Position numbers and translations under genes: made by a program. A stretch of DNA of 64,000 nucleotides from the NCBI RefSeq assembly GCF_910592395.1, contig NC_088312.1, positions 9,982,001 to 10,046,000 of the forward strand, given 5' to 3'. The stretch is from Lineus longissimus. Taxonomy: Eukaryota > Nemertea > Pilidiophora > Heteronemertea > Lineidae. Position 1 is the first letter of the stretch; every line of letters starts with the position of its first letter. Of this stretch, positions 57,936 through 64,000 are shown piece after piece. The notes below the pieces were generated by a model. That model was not told the origin of the DNA and did not search any database. It saw only the letters and a program-made list of their open reading frames with translations.

Positions 57936-58385
57936 GACTGCAGGTGCTGATTCAGTACTGAAAAAGGGGGAAAGAAAATGCAGTTTTATTATCGCCAAGC
58001 AGCAGTGTCGAAGAGACCAGTAGATTTGGCTCAAATCCATATTGGTGCCTGATCAGAGTCACCTTTTCGCAGCAGTTTATGCCGAGGCGATCCAGTATTA
58101 GTTGAAACGATGTCATGCAAGAATCGAAACCAGTAATTTCTCAGCGTCTACCTTATTGTTTGGAGAACATGGGAAAAACAAAGTGATGGCTCGCCTTATT
58201 CAGTCACTGTTTTGTTGTACTGAACACTGATATAGTATACGTAGTGGAAACCAAACAGGTACGACGGCAGGAACATGCGCATGCACTATACACCCTTTAT
58301 TGATACAGACGAAACGGGCAGGTGTTCGCCCCTTCTAACTGGATAACGTTGAACGGGCAGGAATATTGGAAATGTTGAACTTACC

Positions 58386-59606
58386 TGAAAAGGTCCGCCA
58401 CAGTCTGGCATCAATTGCTATGGATATCTGAAATATCTCTGTCACGTCGTCAAAATAGCAAAATTTCACCCATCTGTTGGACAATTACGATTCCTCTGTT
58501 GCATAAGGTGTGCAGGACCATCCAAGCTGTTAGCAGGAAGCTTGTAAAAGTAGTTATGGTTAGTAACCGAGCGGTCCGATATGGGGCAATGGATGATACA
58601 TCTATATATGCGGTGTTACCTAACTTGGCTTTGGGGAATCTGCAGCTAGCATGTTTACAATGCATAGATTTAGGGTACGGGTTACAATGCAAGATGTTCA
58701 TTACAACACGGAGCCTCAGCGAAGAAGCAATTGCTTTAACCTCGCATGATCATACATATACATGTATATGTATTGTTGAAACTGGTCTCCCACATTTAGT
58801 TATTTCAGTTCTTCATGTATTGTGAATTAAATGAAAAAGATAAATATATATGTATTAAACTGAATTGATTTCGTCATGTCTTTTTGCCAAGAATCCTCCA
58901 GTATCATGGGCGGCAGGGAAAGAGAACAATGTAATTCACCAGTTTACTCCTTGTGTGCAGGCAGTTTAAGCCCGAGGTGCGTCGGCGGATTTCACACCGC
59001 GCGTAATTCCCCGTAAGGACCTCTTCTTCGGAAAATGAAATTATGTCATGTTGGCCCTTACAGCATGCTTTTGAGTTCAGCATTTTATAGCGCCAGACTT
59101 TTCCGGAATCGCATATTTGTTTTCTCACGTTAAAAAAGTATGATAGCTATTTCTTGAAAGTACATTCATGACCCGTAGTTGGGTCGAATGAGTTATCGCT
59201 CATTTGAGTTCGGAAAGTTTTAAAAGCGCACCCGATATCGAATTAATCAGCACACAGCTAGGCCCCTGGTTATAATAACTGACAGAAGAAGGTCGCCAAG
59301 CGGCCTGCATACCGTAAGTGTTTTTATTGAAAAACTTTAATTACCGCAAGTAGGCCAGACTATCACACAGGTGTCCTAAATGGGCTGATTATGGTGACAT
59401 GCATGTACCGATGATTCATTACCCGTCCGTCATTCTCGGGCCAGGCATCCACGGAGAAACGATTCACCCGCAACTGACAAAGGACATCACTTTGGCAATA
59501 ACAACGAGAATAATCTGCCAATGATATTGATCTGTGTGCAAGCTACCTCTGAGTTTAGTAACTCAGATACATTTTCCTCGTCTTCTTTCCGTGTAGGCTT
59601 CCTTAG
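58386..59606. other. Intergenic region upstream of tetraspan gene C
   Basis: Includes the probable promoter of gene C near 58604. No exon, RNA gene or element recognised. Confidence 0.4.
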
Positions 59607-60246
59607 GTTACGATATATGGCCTTGTTATTGTAGTTTCGTCGTATTTCATCTAATGGTGGGAATTTCTTTTTTTCTGGTGAATAATCTAGATCATTCAAG
59701 TGCAGTGACGAAGGCTTTGCCAAAGCTGAAGTGCTGCCCGGATCAGGTCCGTCTGTTGATATGGAGTTTTCGTAAATCTCCCGAAACGCCACACGAACGC
59801 CTATCCCATTGATCGGCATCGTAATCGGGAGGTCGGCGTTCGCGTGGACGTTTCAGGGGATTTGCGAAAACTCCTTGTCAGCAGGCCCTGAGGACTAACA
59901 GTTACTGATCCCCGGCTAAATTGAAGTTACGATATATGGCCTTGTTATTGTAGTTTCGTCGTATTTCATCTAATGGTGGGAATTTCTTTTTTTCTGGTGA
60001 ATAATCTAGATCATTCAAGTGCAGTGACGAAGGCTTTGCCAAAGCTGAAGTGCTGCCCGGATCGGGTCCGTCTGTTGATATATGGAGTTTTCGTAAATCT
60101 CCCGAAACGCCACACGAACGCCTATCCCATTGATCGGCATCGTAATCGGGAGGTCGGCGTTCGCGTGGACGTTTCAGGGGATTTGCGAAAACTCCTTGTC
60201 AGCAGGCCCTGAGGACTAACAGTTACTGATCCCCGGCTAAATTGAA
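59607..60246 (-). pseudogene. Tandem duplication (319/321 bp) of a coding-like segment, probably broken
   Basis: 59607-59925 and 59926-60246 are head-to-tail copies differing by an A/G and a 2-bp TA indel. On the minus strand the segment has good coding character: KRPRERRPPDYDADQWDRR, DGPDPGSTSALAKPSSLHL, NDLDYSPEKKKFPPLDEIRR, NYNNKAIYRN. The distal copy reads on into LRKPTRKEDEENVSELLNSE and a possible donor (GAG-GTAGCT). The 2-bp indel puts the two copies in different frames, and every frame at the upstream edge meets a stop. So an exon seems to have been duplicated and disrupted. I do not recognise the protein. Confidence 0.5.
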
Positions 60247-60585
60247 GCTTTCTAGGTGAATAACACCCTTTTCAATTGACACTGACAGACCCCTTTTCTG
60301 AACGAACCAATTATTTAGTTTGCATCCCACAAGACGGTCGTTTAAAACATTTTTCTGGGTACACCGGGCCGGTACACATATGTTTGAAAACTGCGAATTG
60401 ACCTGGCCTACCTTTTGAAGGGGGACTACTTGATATACATGTATCAAGTAGCCCCATTCATAACATTTTAACATTTTTGACTTTTATAGGGCAAGTAAAC
60501 TGGCAAGTAAACTGTCAAGTAAACTGAAAAATAAATATCAACAGTAAGGCTAAATCGGACCTTTTTTGGGGTGCCAGAATTTGCA

Positions 60586-63500
60586 ATGGATTCGGAGAAG
60601 CAAGCCGAGGCGACGACCATGGAGTCCCCGGGCGAAAAGGTGGGAAAACCTACGTATGAAATGCTATTGGATACAGTCGGCCATTTCGGTTTATTTCAAC
60701 GGATCACCTTCTCTCTCCTGACATTGGCAGACGTTATCACCAGTATGATTATGATGTACCTCATATTTAGTTCATCCACGTCCAATTGGAGATGTGCACA
60801 ATTCGACGGTTTTAATATGACTGAAATCACAACTGGAAATGAGACCTTTGAGAAGACGTGTCTCTTTAACGGCTCCAAATGTGTAGAGTTTGATTTTGAT
60901 AAGGATTTTAATAGCATTGCATCCGAGGTATGTATCAATCTAAGCGAAATAAAGAGTTGGATTCCTCCTAAAGTAACTGTTTAAGTCGGAAGAATACGTT
61001 CATGACTTCCTACTCGAAATACAATGTTAATGTTAAAGGAAGAATTTTGTTGGGCTTATTGTTGAGTCAAGCGAAAAAAATGAGCCCTACGCCATGGCTA
61101 TCCTATCATCTACTTACTCAACAAAGACAAAATGGTTTGGTTCATATTTTTCATATTTTTTTAATGCTGGTTTCATTTCACTTCCAGTGGAACCTTGTCT
61201 GTGATGATGCGTACATCCCAAAGTTGACCACCTCCATATTGATGTTTGGCGTCCTCGTGGGAGCGTTCGTATTCGCACAGCTGTCCGATCTTTACGGCAG
61301 AAGACCCGTTCTTATCTCCATCATCATAGCCCTTATGATTTCACAAGTTATTGTCGGCACGAGTATCAACTGGCACATGCACATAGCCATGAGGTTTTGT
61401 GTTGGCGTCTTTCTGGGTACGTATGTCATTCTAATTTTGCCTCACAGACACCGATTATTATTCTTTGATGAACACAAATTCGTGCCTTTTTGCTAGTACA
61501 GTACAACCTCTCTATTGCGGACACCCATGAGACTGGGCGTTGGTGTCCGTAATGTAGAGGTGTCCTTAAAAGGAAGGTTATGCCATTATTGTCAAAAAAG
61601 TGGATTCATGTGTATGAACACGGGGGTCGTGAAGCTAAGTCTACGTACCGGGGTATTACATATATCATTTAATTTTGAATATTAACTACTTCAAACAATT
61701 TGATGCGATTTATATGCGAACTTGATATTACTTTATTGTAATACCTTATGGCATTTCTAGTGGAGGTAATATTAATTTGCCAACATTGGTATATGCAGGT
61801 TGTGTTCGTACGCTACATACTACGGGTTGAATCTACTTGCTCGATGTTTTATCGTACCCTTCTGTCCAGATCTATTTTAACTGGTGCTACCTGCCCCAGA
61901 ACGTTGCTGGGGCTTATTCTAAAAGCGGGTGTTTCCCCAGTGGACATTTTATTTAACAGGGGTGGGGAGGAGAGAACGGGAGACCCCGCGCCCATGTCTG
62001 ACGGAGTCGTGGACTCTCATCGATCTCTCCTCCGCTCCCCTACTTACAATAACGGGGGCACTGAGTTGGCCCTGACCAGGCTCTTAGAGAGTTTTTAAAT
62101 TTCATTATATACATTTTATGTATATGGCCCTGACCAGGCCTTGCTCAAGTGATTTTGATTTACTATACTATGTATACTGATAAGTTTAAACTACTATGTA
62201 CTGTCTTTGAATGTACTTGTATATTTCTTTTCCCCAATTATGGGGGTGCAATGAATATTATTATTATTACTACATAGACAGCGTACATCCTTAATTAGTT
62301 GTATAAAAGCATTTGATTGAGCTACTACACATCAAGCTTTATTCTTTGTAATTAGAGCACAAAGGGACAAACAACTCAATGGACTGCAAGTAATGTTAGA
62401 ATATACAGTAGCTTGGCAATGTGATGAGCAGTGAAGAAAATTGAACGAAACATAGGAGAGCAACGGACATTGAATTCACTCCACCCTGTAATTAACTGAA
62501 CACAGTGTGTAATTATGTTCATCAAATACGCAAACTTCACAACTGTTAGGTCTAATCGACTACCTAAGTGAACACGGGAAGCCATTGTTTTTGCTTTCTG
62601 TCCGTAATTGTGAGGTGATTGGACCAAAAAGTCACCATAGCCTTGGTGCAATTCGGAGTAGAGAGGTGTCCGCTCTACAGAGGTTTTGGTTAAAGCAAAG
62701 GACTTAGAAATAATCGGGACTGAACGAACATGTCCGTAATGCGGAGGTGTCCGCCTGGCAGAGGTGTCCGCAAGGGGAGGTTCTGCTGTATTTGCAATAT
62801 TGACCATACTTAATCGTACTCAATAAGAAGGTAGCTGGTAGCCAACTCGGACAAGCATAACACTTCTATAAAATTACAATTATTTTTCGAAAGGTGGGAC
62901 AATCGGACTCTGCTTCGTCTTACCGATGGAGTTCATCGGACCCCGCTGGCGGTCGTTTTGTGGAGCACTCGGGCTCTTCGACGTGGGCCAAGCGTTAGTC
63001 GCCATGTTCGCCTACTTCGAGCGTGACTGGAGGTACCTGGCCTACACGACTGGTGCCATCAGTCTACCGCTTGTTATTGCAATTGTCATGTGAGTATGTA
63101 AGAAATCGTTATGGCGTGTTATCAACTGACTCAGTTGATTTTGCATGTTATTATAATTGTCATATGTGTAATAAGAAATGTCTTTATTAGTTATTCTTAT
63201 TCGAAGTAATATACTGTACATGTACGTCAGAAACATGATACATGTACGTCAGAATTGATTGATGTGTTCAATAAGATTCGATTTGTTGACCCGAAAGCAT
63301 CATCAGGGAATAGCAAGTCAATACTGTCAGGTTTCGTAAGAAGAACTTATTGCCGATTGATATCTATCAAACGAATAATAAAACAAGTCAAAGTATCTGA
63401 CCGATTATTCAACTGGATTATTAGTCTTCCTTTGGCGGTAGACGTTCGTAATCGGAGACAACACACCGATGTTACAGATATGTCCCAGAGAGTTGCCGGT

Positions 63501-63711
63501 GGTTGATCCAAAAGGAGAGGTTCATTGAAGCCGAGAAGGTACTGAGGCGCATGGCGAAAGTGAACAAGACGGACGTCCCAGATATTTCCCTTTTGAAACG
63601 GATATCTCGTGCGGGCAAGGCGGACGATGCTGCTGTGGCCAAGTACACGTATGCGGACCTGTTCAGTACTAGGAAGTATGCGGTGAGGACTTTGGTTATC
63701 ATGATGTCATG
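60586..63711 (+). CDS. SLC22-type organic ion transporter (MFS), 5' part
   Basis: Exons 60586..60927, 61188..61416, 62894..63089 and 63478..63711; phases 0, 1, 2 agree and the last ends in phase 2 at a GTAAGT donor, so the gene continues past the window. 333 residues are visible. The N-terminus has YEMLLDTVGHFGLFQ, typical of SLC22, then TM1 (~41-61). The large extracellular loop has sequons NMT, NET and NGS and is shortened by family standards. Exon 2 opens WNLVCDD (residue 115) and carries LSDLYGRRP, the MFS loop 2-3 signature. Exon 3 has PMEFIGPRWRS. Exon 4 has YVPESCRWLIQKERFIEAEK, the PESxRWL motif before the central cytosolic loop. SLC22 proteins move organic cations, anions or zwitterions across the plasma membrane; the substrate cannot be read from this half. 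ATG 60586 gives the family-typical start. Confidence 0.93.
61497..62790. mobile_element. MITE family A, copy 4, split by an insertion
   Basis: The left half begins TACAGTACAACCTCTC at 61497 and stops resembling the family near 61580. The right half resumes near 62650 and ends GGGGAGGTTCTGCTGTA at 62790. About 1.1 kb of unrelated DNA lies between. It occupies intron 2 of the transporter gene. Confidence 0.6.
61790..62272 (+). mobile_element. Possible 5'-truncated retroposon (LINE-like 3' end)
   Basis: Lies inside the split MITE. It has a plus-strand frame that ends TELALTRLLESF with a stop at 62096-62098, then an untranslated tail with TATGGGGGTGCAATGAA followed by ATTATTATTATTA. A short simple-repeat tail after a G-rich block is usual for several LINE clades. 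No reverse transcriptase region is present, so the call rests on tail structure only. Confidence 0.4.
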
Positions 63712-64000
63712 GTAAGTGGTATTGTTGTAGTTCAGATATATTGGAGCATTTGTGTAAGAAGATCAGACCCTGTAGTAGTAGTACAACTCATCTTCATACT
63801 GTGCAAACAATGCAATTCGCCACTTCCCACAACTACATGTAGCAGGAACCTGGGACTGGAGATGTTTTTCAGTCAGAAACGCCTATTATGCTTGTTCGGC
63901 ACAAGAAGCATGACCACAAAGAAGTACAGGCTTGGGAATCCGATCGGCTAACATGCCTACACAGCTTGAAAATGTTAAAGGGTTTGTCGAGTTAGCTGCG
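63712..64000. other. Start of the next intron of the transporter gene
   Basis: Begins with the GTAAGTGG donor. No further exon is visible before the window ends. Confidence 0.6.

Noticed and set aside
1-64000. tRNA, rRNA or other structured RNA genes
   Set aside because: I looked for tRNA-like A/B boxes and clover-leaf arms and long conserved RNA words and saw none I could defend; a covariance-model scan would be decisive.

Overview
This is animal nuclear DNA. Genes are split into many short exons with GT..AG introns, and introns are packed with dispersed and tandem repeats. Recurrent TACATGTA and TAGGCCTA words and several mobile elements of a kind common in marine invertebrates point to a marine invertebrate, but I cannot place it to phylum from the sequence. 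Most features below are gene models I assembled exon by exon, checking splice sites and reading phase. No bacterial, viral or toxin gene was recognised.

Layout. 1-2161 (+): 3' part of a gene with a TIR-like domain and a possible prenylated C-terminus. 3779-5834 (-): complete six-exon HDHD2-type HAD phosphatase. 6767-10326 (-): seven-exon gene for an uncharacterised 526-residue protein with a PP1-docking-like motif, and a perfect CRE just upstream of its start codon. 12116-30575 (+): a CD2AP/SH3KBP1 (CIN85) family adaptor with three SH3 domains and a C-terminal coiled coil. Between its exons 7 and 8 lies a 3.17-kb exon (19941-23110) whose phase matches exon 7. Splicing to it would replace SH3-3, the proline-rich region and the coiled coil with a 1,055-residue unrecognised tail. 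A pogo-like element sits in intron 3. 36455-38904 (+): a small gene with a Cys-rich C-terminal exon; its intron holds a 117-bp tandem array and a TIR-bounded element. 39826-41241 (-): intronless GT92 glycosyltransferase. 42788-43795 (-): intronless PGP/chronophin-like phosphatase. 45549-58385: three related four-membrane-segment protein genes with matching exon structure, plus one decayed gene-like locus and a nested Mutator-like element. 60586 to the right edge (+): 5' part of an SLC22-type transporter.

How the genes relate. There is no operon logic here. The clearest grouping is the tetraspan cluster, a local gene family. The adaptor gene is the functional centre of the window, because one promoter could feed two very different proteins: a normal endocytic/actin scaffold and a two-SH3 form with a long acidic, Ser/Thr-rich tail. 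The repeat landscape is informative: a transposon inside a transposon, a MITE split by a retroposon-like insertion, and a tandem array that contains a piece of GT92 coding sequence.
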